A stretch of DNA of 11,313 nucleotides, from NCBI GenBank assembly GCA_023807065.1, contig JAJJLU010004600.1:1-11313 (forward strand). The letters run 5' to 3'. Positions 1 through 7,489 of the stretch are shown here, piece by piece; the stretch's first letter is position 1, and each line of letters starts with the position of its first letter. The position numbers and the translations under genes are program-made. The DNA comes from Isotricha intestinalis (taxonomy: Eukaryota; Ciliophora; Litostomatea; Vestibuliferida; Isotrichidae). The notes beneath the pieces were generated by a model, which saw nothing but the letters and a program-made list of their open reading frames with translations, did no database searches and had not been told where the DNA came from.

Positions 1-506
1 AAAAAAAAGAAAAAGAAAAATTAAGAAAAGAAATAGAAAAATTAAAAAAAAAAATCGAAATATTAAATAAAATTGAACAACATTTGCAAAAAAATGAAGA
101 AATAAAAAATCAAATTCAAGAAAAAGAAAAATAGAAGAACGAAATAGAGATGTAGATTGAATTAATAATTTAAAATAAGAATTAACGTTTACAGAAAAAA
201 AAAATCAAATATTATTGAAATAAAAAATAAAGAAATTTCAAAAATTAAAGATGAAAATAATAAAAAAATTAAAATTAAAGAAAATAAAACTTGAAGAAAA
301 TGGAAATGATGAAGAAATAGAAAAACAATTATATAATAAAGAAGGTGATTTAATTATTATGTGATCAAAAAATATTAAATGATCTTTTTAATACATTAAA
401 TTATTCTTTTCAATAAATGATGAATGTTTATAATATTTTTTATCATCAATTCTAATATCCAAAATATTTTAAAAGAAAAAAATCTCCTCTAGTCTTTTTT
501 TTATTT
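1..506 (+). pseudogene. Decayed coiled-coil protein gene, 5' end outside the window
   Basis: The window opens inside an open frame (codons starting at 9) reading as a highly charged Lys/Glu/Ile/Leu helix with Gln, typical of the end of a coiled coil. It meets TAG at 132-134. Protein-like sequence continues beyond that stop but changes frame several times: a charged stretch at about 210-295, an acidic segment with EENGNDEEIEKQLYNKEGD at about 295-355, then from 363 DQKILNDLFNTLNYSFQ, TAA at 414, a further stretch from ATG 417 interrupted by TAA at 453, and TGA at 507. The pattern of stops and small frameshifts in otherwise coding-like sequence suggests a gene losing function. An alternative is that a real gene ends at 134 and the rest is coincidental low-complexity AT-rich sequence. 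The family cannot be named; simple coiled coils are not diagnostic. Confidence 0.5.
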
Positions 507-661
507 TGAATTTATAATTAAATTCTTAAAAAGAGGTTTATAAAATAATAACTTATAAAATGATTAAATGATTGAGAGAAAAATTAAAATTAATACAAAT
601 TACATTATAATTAAAAAATTTTATCTATTATTTTGAATATAAATAGAATTATTAAAATATA

Positions 662-905
662 TTATCTTTTTATTATATAGTATATCCTTTTAAACCATAA
701 TTTATCTTTATCAATGTTCAGAAAAATTCTTTATATAATTAAATAATCTATTAAAATCATCCATTTTTTTTCTTCAATATTTTTCTTTTACTTTTGGAAT
801 TATATCAATGTTATAGATATAGATTTATATTTTTGAATGTTTTTTTAAATATTAACATAATTCACAAAAAAAATTTTTAAATTATTATTAGAATAAATCA
901 TATTC
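662..905 (-). pseudogene. Possible decayed short gene remnant
   Basis: On the minus strand the frame through ATG 764-762 gives MDDFNRLFNYIKNFSEH and stops with TGA at 713-711. A one-base shift at that point continues as IDKDKLWFKRIYYIIKR to TAA at 664-662. Upstream in the same frame, NIDIIPKVKEKY is followed by one TGA (776-774), and before it come further protein-like residues including a CELC pair, broken by several TAA codons. The mix of Trp, Pro, Asp and Cys is less degenerate than surrounding A/T spacer, which suggests an old exon. In sequence this AT-rich, chance open stretches are common, so the support is modest and no family is recognised. Confidence 0.28.
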
Positions 906-1219
906 TAAAAGAAAATTGCCGTTACAAATTTTCAAAATTTTTTTTTGAAAAATACAATTGATACGATAACATAATTTATGGATTTTTTGTTCATTTGATT
1001 TAAATCATTACATTTATCATTCTTTTAAATTATTCCCTTAATTTTGTCTGAAAAAATAAGAGATTATTTAATAATCTTTTTAATAAAAATAATGAATTTA
1101 TTTTTTGTAACAACCCAAAAATATTTAATTCAAAAAATAATAAAATTGAATGAATGATAATATTTTAATAAATATTAGTTAATAATAATCTGGAATATAA
1201 ATCTCAATACAAAATAAAA
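906..1219. other. AT-rich spacer upstream of the giant surface-protein gene
   Basis: No open frame of convincing composition was found on either strand. The stretch contains one AT-rich inverted repeat (annotated separately) and runs of A and T that may serve as the promoter and 5' leader of the gene starting at 1220. No specific promoter element can be supported. Confidence 0.5.
929..951. repeat. Short perfect inverted repeat
   Basis: TTTTCAAAA (929-937) and TTTTGAAAA (943-951) are reverse complements separated by five T residues, so a 9-bp stem could form. In sequence this AT-rich such stems arise readily by chance, and no function is claimed. Confidence 0.4.
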
Positions 1220-4200
1220 ATGAAACTATTGATATATTTCCTTATTTTATTATATTATAAAATTAAATCTCATTATCATGTAAAATTTCATATTTACTGT
1301 GATGATTATTGTGATTCAATAACAGTACAAGGTAAGTCAATAAAAGATTCAAAGTATAAAGAAATTCTATGTATTTTCCAAGAAATTGATTTATCAGATA
1401 TAGAATTTGATGAAATAAAGGTAGAAATACGCAATGTTGGGGGAAGATGGGGAATATCTTATTTATTTGAATTTTATCCAGGCACAGATTTAGAATTTAA
1501 CATGTCAGTAATAAGTAATCCACCAACATATCTCGAAATTCTTGCTCAACAACCAGGAGAAGAACTTTTACCTTCCTTAAGTTATGACAAACAAGAAGAA
1601 AGAGAAAAACAAATTTTTGATGATATTCGTTATATGAATGGAGGGGGTGGTGTCACTTCTTGTACTGCAATAATTAAAATTCCTGACAAGACTAGAAGAG
1701 CATATAATCGTAAATTATTTATTCCTAAAGATTGTTTCTTTTATGTTATAAGTGATGAACAACATACTTTTGATTTAAATAATGAACTTTGTTATAATTA
1801 TAAAATTTTAGATAATGAAACAATATATAAAGTAACTTATCATTCTTCATTTATAAAAGGTGAAAGAATAACTTCAAATAATAATGAACAATTACATACT
1901 TTATATTATAAAAAAAATTCAAGTGCTGAAATTTATGATATTGATTCAATTAAATTTAGAATAACACATGATAATTTATATGATCATGATAAAGAAGCAA
2001 ATGTAATATTATATATTTGTCCCGAATATTGTTATAAATGTGTACCTTCAACAAAAACATGTTATTCAAAAAAAAATCATAATGAATTATTAAATATATT
2101 ATTTGATAGAAATGAATTAATTATTGATGAAGATATTATTGCTAATGATGAACAATATATAATTTATGAGATTAATGAAATTGATAATGATGATAAACAA
2201 TATTATTATTATAAAAATTTAAAAAATTGTAGGAAAATACTTGATTTTATTGGGATTAGAGATTTAGATTTAATTATTACTTTCAATAATGATAATTTTG
2301 AATTTTTACATGGATTTAATAATAAAACAATCAATTCTTATTTATTTACTTTAAATAAAAATAATATTTCAATATGTGAAAAAAATAATATTTATTATGA
2401 CAATGGAAATAAGAAGTTTCAAGAATATGATCTTAACAATAGAATAGAATATGTTTTGATAAATAAATATAATCAAATTCAGAATTTTTTATTAGGATTT
2501 AATAATATTCTTCAATTTTATTCAACAAAAATAGTTTATTTTGAAGATTCGAATAATTTAAAAGGTACTATTTATAATAGTCAGAATGAAATAATTAAAT
2601 TTATGGTTCAATATGAAAATTTAGAGGATATTAAATTTTTACCATATGGAAATAATGTTTATTATATTGAAAAGTTTAAAGTTGGAATTTATAATGGAAT
2701 TAATTCTAATGAAAACTCTTTATTCACATTATATGTTTGTCCTGAATATTGTTTTCGATGTGATGATTTAAAAGAATGTTCTTCAAATAAAAGTAAAGAA
2801 GAAATTTCTCAAATTATATTAAATAAATATAAACAAATTATAGATGAAAAAATTATTAATGATTATAATATTACAATTTCTGAATATAATGGTAATCATT
2901 TAAATAATTGTGAAACAGTTGTTAAATATAAAAAAGATATTAATAATAAATTAATAATTGCATATGCTTTAGATAATAATAGAAAATTTGATTATTTACA
3001 TGCTTTTAAAAATTTAGATAATCATGATTTATTTTTATTTACATTATCAAATTCAAATATATCATTATGTAATCAACAAAATCTTTATTATGATAGTGAA
3101 AATAAAGAATTTAAACTATATTCGATAAATCAAAATACAAAAATTATATATATAAAAAGTAATATAGATAATAAAATATCTTTAAATTATATTACAAATA
3201 TTTCTATTGTAACATTTGATTCAAAAGATAAATATTATTTTATAAATCCAAATGATTTTAAAGGAAAAATATTAGATCAAAATAAAAAAGAAATGTATTT
3301 TTCAAATTCTGAAAATTATAAATATTATAGTTTAGATTATTTTTATTATACTCCAATAAAAAATCAAGATTATTATTCAGAAAAATTACAAATTGGAGTA
3401 TTTACAGGAATAAATTCAAATCAATATAATACATTAATAATATATGTTTGCCCTGAATATTGTTATAAATGTACTGATAAAACAAATTTAATTGATACTT
3501 GTAATTCAAATTATACTTTAGAAAATTTAAGAAATTTAATTCAAAAAAATGTTTTTATTTTTATGGATGAATATATTATTATTGATGATAATGAAGGAGA
3601 AATTTATACTTATGAATTAAAAAATGACTTAATTTTTAATGGATATAATGAAATGATAGATTTAAAAAATTGTGAATATCAAATTAGAAAAACATTAAAT
3701 TATAATAATAATTTTATTTTATCAGTAATTAGATTAAATAACAAAATTAAATATATTTCTATTTTTACAATAAGAGGTGAGTTTTTAACAAGAATAATTG
3801 ATTTAAAGTATTGTGAAAACACTAATTTTTATTATGAATATATAAATAAAAATTTTATTGAATGTGATAATACTTGTGAAACATGTGATGGAAAATTAAA
3901 AATCAATTGTTTAACTTGTGTAAATTCTTTTCCAACTTTTTCTACAATTCATTCTTGTAAAAATAATGAAAAAGAATGTAATAAAGATTATTATTTATGG
4001 TATATTGATTTAAATAATAATTTATATTGTGTTAATAATATAACTTGTCCAATTAATTTTAAATATTTTATAAAAGAAACAAAAGAATGTGTATCATCTT
4101 GTGATAATTTAGATGATTTTTATAAGAGTAAAGGATTCAATTGTATGAAATGTAAAGAAAATCAAATTCAAATATTTACTGATTGTTATGAAAAAAATGA

Positions 4201-5836
4201 AATTGATAAAATAATAAATAAAATATCTGATAATATTTTGTTTATAAATGGATGTTATAATTATTTTGATTTATTAAATACTAAATTAGAAATTTATGAT
4301 TATCCTTTACAAAATAATAAAGATCTAAATTTATATGAATGTGAAGATAAAATTATGGAAAAAAATGAAAAAGTAATTATTATGAAAAAGGAAGTTTATG
4401 AAAATAATTTAATATATAATCCGTTAGAATTCAGAATATTTGATTTAAATGGAAAAGAAATTGATTTAGATTTATGTGATTCAAAAGATATAATTATTTT
4501 GCATGAAAATATTGATTTAAATTTAATTGATGAAAATTTAAAAAAATTAAATTTAAATTTATCCTCTCTAAATGATGATTTTTATAACAATATTTGTTTT
4601 AAATATGAATATAAAAATAAAGATATATCTTTAAAAGATAGAATATTGATTTTTAATACTGAAAATTCCTTATGTAATGAAGAAATTTGTAGATTTGACT
4701 CAATTTATTTAAATAATAAAAGTATCACATGTAAATGTAATAAAAATTATCAAATTAATGATTTTGATGGAAATTTTTTTGATGATAATATAAATTATAG
4801 AATTTTAAAATGTTATAAATATTTACAAAATTTTGATTCATATAATAATATAGGATTTTATTTTAGTTTATTGTTATTTGTAGGTGAATTATTTTGTTTA
4901 TTATTATATATAATTTTAGGTAAAAATATAATTATAAAAAAATTATATAGAAATGTTATATTTCCAAATCCAATTGGAAAATATAATGAAATTAATAATC
5001 AAAATAATGATGAAATTACAAATGAAAAAAAAGAAATTTCGAATAATAAATTATTTGAAGAAAATAAATTAAGTAATAGAACCAAATATAGTCAGTATAA
5101 AATGAATTTGAATTTAGGAAATCCTAATTCTAGTTTAATGTCATTCAATAAATCTAATGAATTAAGTAAAATTTTAAAAGAAAAAAAGAAAAATAAGATA
5201 AATTATTTAGATATGAAATTTACTGATGCAATTGAAAAAGATAAAAGAGAATTTAACAGTGTATTTATTGATATTTTATGTCATAAATTATTTTTATTTA
5301 AAAATGTTTTTATATTCAATATATCCAATATTGTTTTTTATTTGATTTTAGATTTATTCTTTAACTCTCTTTTTTATAGTCAGAATATAATGTCAAAAAT
5401 ATTTCATAACAAATTAAATTTTTGGAGGAGATTATTGATTTCAATAATATCAAGTATTTTTTCTTATATTATTTGGAAAAGTGTTAATATGTTTATTAAT
5501 TCTAAAAATAATAATATTATTGATAATTTAGAAAAAGAATATTTTACTGATTCACCATTTGTGAACAATATTGATTATTTTTATAAAAGGATTAAAATAT
5601 GGATATTTTTTTATTTTTTTTTTCAAATCCTAATATCTTCTTTTTGTTTTATTTATCTAATTATTTTTTTTGGGATATATATTAATTCAAAAAAAATCAT
5701 TTTTATTAATTTGTTAATAAGTATGTTGTTTATTTTTTTAATGATAATGATATTAAGCTTATTGAAGACAAAAATAAGGATTTTATCAATAAAGAAAAGA
5801 AATTCAAAATTATTTTTAATATCTAATTATATTTAA
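1220..5836 (+). CDS. Giant Cys-rich repeat surface protein with multi-pass C-terminal membrane module
   Basis: The 1,538-residue protein is predicted to enter the secretory pathway and sit at a membrane with a large outward domain. The first ATG gives a signal-peptide-like start, MKLLIYFLILLYYKIKS. Residues about 20-150 look like a beta-sandwich, with a VGGRWGISYLFEF stretch and a Gly run. From residue 267 there are repeats of roughly 238 residues, each beginning with a CPEYC[YF][KR]C motif (Cys267, Cys507, Cys744). Residues about 880-995 are dense in CxxC-like pairs, resembling furin-like or growth-factor-receptor Cys-rich modules. Hydrophobic helices lie near 1211-1235, 1362-1386, 1404-1427, 1460-1487 and 1491-1515, with an Asn/Lys/Glu-rich loop between the first two. 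The C-terminal module resembles membrane tails I recall from large protist surface proteins, but I cannot name the family. The gene has no visible intron, ends in TAA, and its first ~500 bases are clearly less AT-rich than the rest. Ligand and role are unknown. Confidence 0.9.
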   Translation: MKLLIYFLILLYYKIKSHYHVKFHIYCDDYCDSITVQGKSIKDSKYKEILCIFQEIDLSDIEFDEIKVEIRNVGGRWGISYLFEFYPGTDLEFNMSVISNPPTYLEILAQQPGEELLPSLSYDKQEEREKQIFDDIRYMNGGGGVTSCTAIIKIPDKTRRAYNRKLFIPKDCFFYVISDEQHTFDLNNELCYNYKILDNETIYKVTYHSSFIKGERITSNNNEQLHTLYYKKNSSAEIYDIDSIKFRITHDNLYDHDKEANVILYICPEYCYKCVPSTKTCYSKKNHNELLNILFDRNELIIDEDIIANDEQYIIYEINEIDNDDKQYYYYKNLKNCRKILDFIGIRDLDLIITFNNDNFEFLHGFNNKTINSYLFTLNKNNISICEKNNIYYDNGNKKFQEYDLNNRIEYVLINKYNQIQNFLLGFNNILQFYSTKIVYFEDSNNLKGTIYNSQNEIIKFMVQYENLEDIKFLPYGNNVYYIEKFKVGIYNGINSNENSLFTLYVCPEYCFRCDDLKECSSNKSKEEISQIILNKYKQIIDEKIINDYNITISEYNGNHLNNCETVVKYKKDINNKLIIAYALDNNRKFDYLHAFKNLDNHDLFLFTLSNSNISLCNQQNLYYDSENKEFKLYSINQNTKIIYIKSNIDNKISLNYITNISIVTFDSKDKYYFINPNDFKGKILDQNKKEMYFSNSENYKYYSLDYFYYTPIKNQDYYSEKLQIGVFTGINSNQYNTLIIYVCPEYCYKCTDKTNLIDTCNSNYTLENLRNLIQKNVFIFMDEYIIIDDNEGEIYTYELKNDLIFNGYNEMIDLKNCEYQIRKTLNYNNNFILSVIRLNNKIKYISIFTIRGEFLTRIIDLKYCENTNFYYEYINKNFIECDNTCETCDGKLKINCLTCVNSFPTFSTIHSCKNNEKECNKDYYLWYIDLNNNLYCVNNITCPINFKYFIKETKECVSSCDNLDDFYKSKGFNCMKCKENQIQIFTDCYEKNEIDKIINKISDNILFINGCYNYFDLLNTKLEIYDYPLQNNKDLNLYECEDKIMEKNEKVIIMKKEVYENNLIYNPLEFRIFDLNGKEIDLDLCDSKDIIILHENIDLNLIDENLKKLNLNLSSLNDDFYNNICFKYEYKNKDISLKDRILIFNTENSLCNEEICRFDSIYLNNKSITCKCNKNYQINDFDGNFFDDNINYRILKCYKYLQNFDSYNNIGFYFSLLLFVGELFCLLLYIILGKNIIIKKLYRNVIFPNPIGKYNEINNQNNDEITNEKKEISNNKLFEENKLSNRTKYSQYKMNLNLGNPNSSLMSFNKSNELSKILKEKKKNKINYLDMKFTDAIEKDKREFNSVFIDILCHKLFLFKNVFIFNISNIVFYLILDLFFNSLFYSQNIMSKIFHNKLNFWRRLLISIISSIFSYIIWKSVNMFINSKNNNIIDNLEKEYFTDSPFVNNIDYFYKRIKIWIFFYFFFQILISSFCFIYLIIFFGIYINSKKIIFINLLISMLFIFLMIMILSLLKTKIRILSIKKRNSKLFLISNYI
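2018..2737 (+). repeat. Surface-protein repeat unit 1 (residues 267-506)
   Basis: This unit opens with CPEYCYKC at Cys267 and runs 240 residues to the next such motif. It shares landmarks with unit 2: an N-N-C position after the head, a 'FEFLHGF...LFTLNKNNISIC' region matching 'FDYLHAF...LFTLSNSNISLC', a following YYD segment, and a closing GIYNGINSN just before the next CPEYC motif. Confidence 0.8.
2738..3448 (+). repeat. Surface-protein repeat unit 2 (residues 507-743)
   Basis: This unit opens with CPEYCFRC at Cys507 and spans 237 residues. It retains the same order of landmarks as unit 1, including NISLC, the YYDSENKEF segment (unit 1: YYDNGNKKF) and a closing GVFTGINSN. Sequence identity to unit 1 is moderate, so the duplication is old. 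Confidence 0.8.
3449..3862 (+). repeat. Surface-protein repeat unit 3, shortened (residues 744-881)
   Basis: This unit opens with CPEYCYKC at Cys744 and keeps the head, the LKNC landmark and an ISIFT...YC segment matching the LFTL...IC region of units 1 and 2. It then runs directly into the furin-like Cys-rich block at Cys882. It is about 100 residues shorter than units 1 and 2, so the second half of the unit is missing. Confidence 0.65.
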
Positions 5837-5880
5837 TTAATTACTTATTTTATATAAATATTTATTATAATATATATATA

Positions 5881-5910
5881 ATGAGAAATATAAAAAAAAA
5901 AATAAAATGA
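5881..5910 (+). promoter_or_regulatory. Possible upstream ORF overlapping the guanylate kinase start
   Basis: ATG at 5881 begins a nine-codon frame (MRNIKKKIK) ending with TGA at 5908-5910, which overlaps the first kinase ATG (5907-5909) in another frame. If the transcript starts upstream of 5881 this could lower use of ATG 5907. The spacer after the preceding gene is only 70 bp, so the leader may begin downstream of 5881 and the frame may never be translated. Confidence 0.25.
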
Positions 5911-6536
5911 TGGGATGTGTCCCAACAAATCCTTCATCAGAAATATTTAAAGAAGAATCAAATAAAAAAGTATTAGTAGTAGTAGGTCCATCAGGAGTAG
6001 GAAAAGATACAGTGATGCAAAAAATTTTAGAAAAATATCCAAATTATTTTAAAAAAGGAACAACACATACAACAAGGAATATTCGTCCAGGTGAAAAAGA
6101 CGGAGTAAATTATTATTTTGTTACAAAAGAACAATTTTTACAATTAGAAAAAGAAAATAAATTAGTAGAAAATAATTTATATAATAATAATTATTATGGT
6201 TTATCTAAAATGGAATTAGAAAAAGCTGCAAAATTAGATAAAATAATGTATGTTATAATTGATATCAATGGAGCAAATTCTGTTTATAAATTAAAGATAC
6301 CTGCAATTTATATTGCAATTATTCCTCCTTCTGAAGAAGAATTAGAAAAAAGATTAAAAGGAAGAGGAACTGAAAATGAAGAAATTATTCAGGGAAGATT
6401 AAATATTGCTAAGGAAGAATTAAGAAAAATTAATGAAGCCACTTTTTTTAATTATAAAATAATTAATAATAATTTAGATCAATGTGTTGCTGAGTTAGAG
6501 GAAAAATTAAAAAATGTTTATAAACAAATTCAATAA
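5907..6536 (+). CDS. Guanylate kinase (GMP kinase), predicted N-terminally lipidated
   Basis: Guanylate kinase (EC 2.7.4.8) transfers phosphate from ATP to GMP to give GDP in purine salvage and GTP supply. The 209-residue length fits the family. Visible elements are the P-loop GPSGVGKDT (27-35), the GMP-binding TTRNIRPGEKDG (55-66, with Arg57 and Arg60), Glu88, YGLS (97-100), DING (119-122), and the lid region RLKGRGTENEE (149-159) followed by Arg164. Two positions differ from the usual pattern. The residue after the P-loop Lys is Asp instead of Ser/Thr, a variant I recall from plant organellar forms. The usual YGTS Thr is Leu99. Two ATGs are adjacent; starting at the second (5910) gives MGCVPT, matching the N-myristoylation consensus (Gly2, Ser/Thr6) with a palmitoylatable Cys3. 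This suggests membrane attachment. There is no intron, and the gene follows the giant gene by 70 bp on the same strand. Confidence 0.93.
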   Translation: MMGCVPTNPSSEIFKEESNKKVLVVVGPSGVGKDTVMQKILEKYPNYFKKGTTHTTRNIRPGEKDGVNYYFVTKEQFLQLEKENKLVENNLYNNNYYGLSKMELEKAAKLDKIMYVIIDINGANSVYKLKIPAIYIAIIPPSEEELEKRLKGRGTENEEIIQGRLNIAKEELRKINEATFFNYKIINNNLDQCVAELEEKLKNVYKQIQ

Positions 6537-7489
6537 AATTTATTTTTTTTTTGAAAAATATTTTTAACCCTTTGAACGCTTTAAATTATTAAATTCCATT
6601 ATAATAAAACAAAAGTAAATTAACAACTTAAATAAATACTTAAAGAATTATAAAAAATGATTTTGAGAAAAATAATCGTGATTCTATTTTATAAATAAAT
6701 TATAAATATTTTTTCATTTTAAGGAAAAATGATTTATATAATATTAAGCATTTCTCATATAATTAATTTACTTACAAAAAAGGAAATTATCTTATGAATT
6801 ATTTTTATTGATTTAAAATTTAACCAAAAAGGAAATAAATAAAATAAAACCATATGAATATTATAAATTCCATTATATATAATTATTGAAGAAATTGAAT
6901 GAGTAAAGATTAAATAAGAATAAAATTTCAATAAATTTTTATCCTTTTCTTAAAATTTTTATTAATCTTTGATTATAAAAATAATTGTAACAACAATTTA
7001 AAATGGAAAGAAAATATTATTAAGAAATGAAAAAAAAGAAATAATTTAAGATTGAAATAAAATAAATAATTTACAATGGAAAATACATGATAAGTATACT
7101 TTAATATTTTAAATATTTCTATAATAATCTGTGAAAAATATAAAAAGAATAAGAAATTTCAAATTTATGTTGATATAAAGAAAAAATCAAATATATTATT
7201 TTTAGATTTTAAAAATTATATTATAATTTAAGATTTTAATTTCATAAATAAATAAAATTAAAAATATTTTTTAATCAATTTTATATATATAATCAAATTT
7301 TGAACAAAAAAATTATTTTTAAATGATACATTGATTTTTGGAATTCATGATTTTTTGTTTAATATTAGAGCAATAAAAATTTCAAAATTTAATAAATATA
7401 TTTTATTACAAATAATAATCACTTTACTTCTCTTTATTAATTTTAATATTTAAAAAAATAATTCTTAGAATATTTATAATTATATTGTT
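6537..7489. other. Convergent intergenic spacer
   Basis: This 953-bp stretch separates the 3' ends of the guanylate kinase (+) and the channel gene (-). It is AT-rich with poly-A and poly-T runs that could contain the 3' untranslated regions and polyadenylation sites of both genes. Only very short open frames occur, such as a 22-codon one at 6729-6797. No tRNA-like GC-rich block, repeat array or mobile element was seen. Confidence 0.6.

Noticed and set aside
1..905. Reading TAA/TAG as Gln to rescue the two remnant regions
   Set aside because: The solid genes write Gln as CAA/CAG and never use TAA or TAG in frame over about 2,600 codons, and the remnants also contain TGA stops and frameshifts that recoding cannot fix.
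1332..1346. A 15-nt GTAAGT...AG stretch inside the giant gene as a tiny intron
   Set aside because: The frame is open through it, its length keeps the frame either way, and it is much shorter than the one supported intron, so there is no need to remove it.
1220..5836. Naming the giant protein as an EGF, von Willebrand or REJ/PKD receptor
   Set aside because: Cys spacing in the CPEYC repeats does not match those domains; only the block near residues 880-995 has a generic furin-like look.
6729..6797. 22-codon ATG frame in the convergent spacer
   Set aside because: It is too short, of generic Ile/Leu composition, and no more coding-like than other chance frames in such AT-rich DNA.
7421..7489. 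C-terminal extension of the channel by read-through of TAG 7492-7490
   Set aside because: The added 22 codons are low-complexity Ile/Asn/Lys and end at TAA; nothing in them looks like conserved protein.
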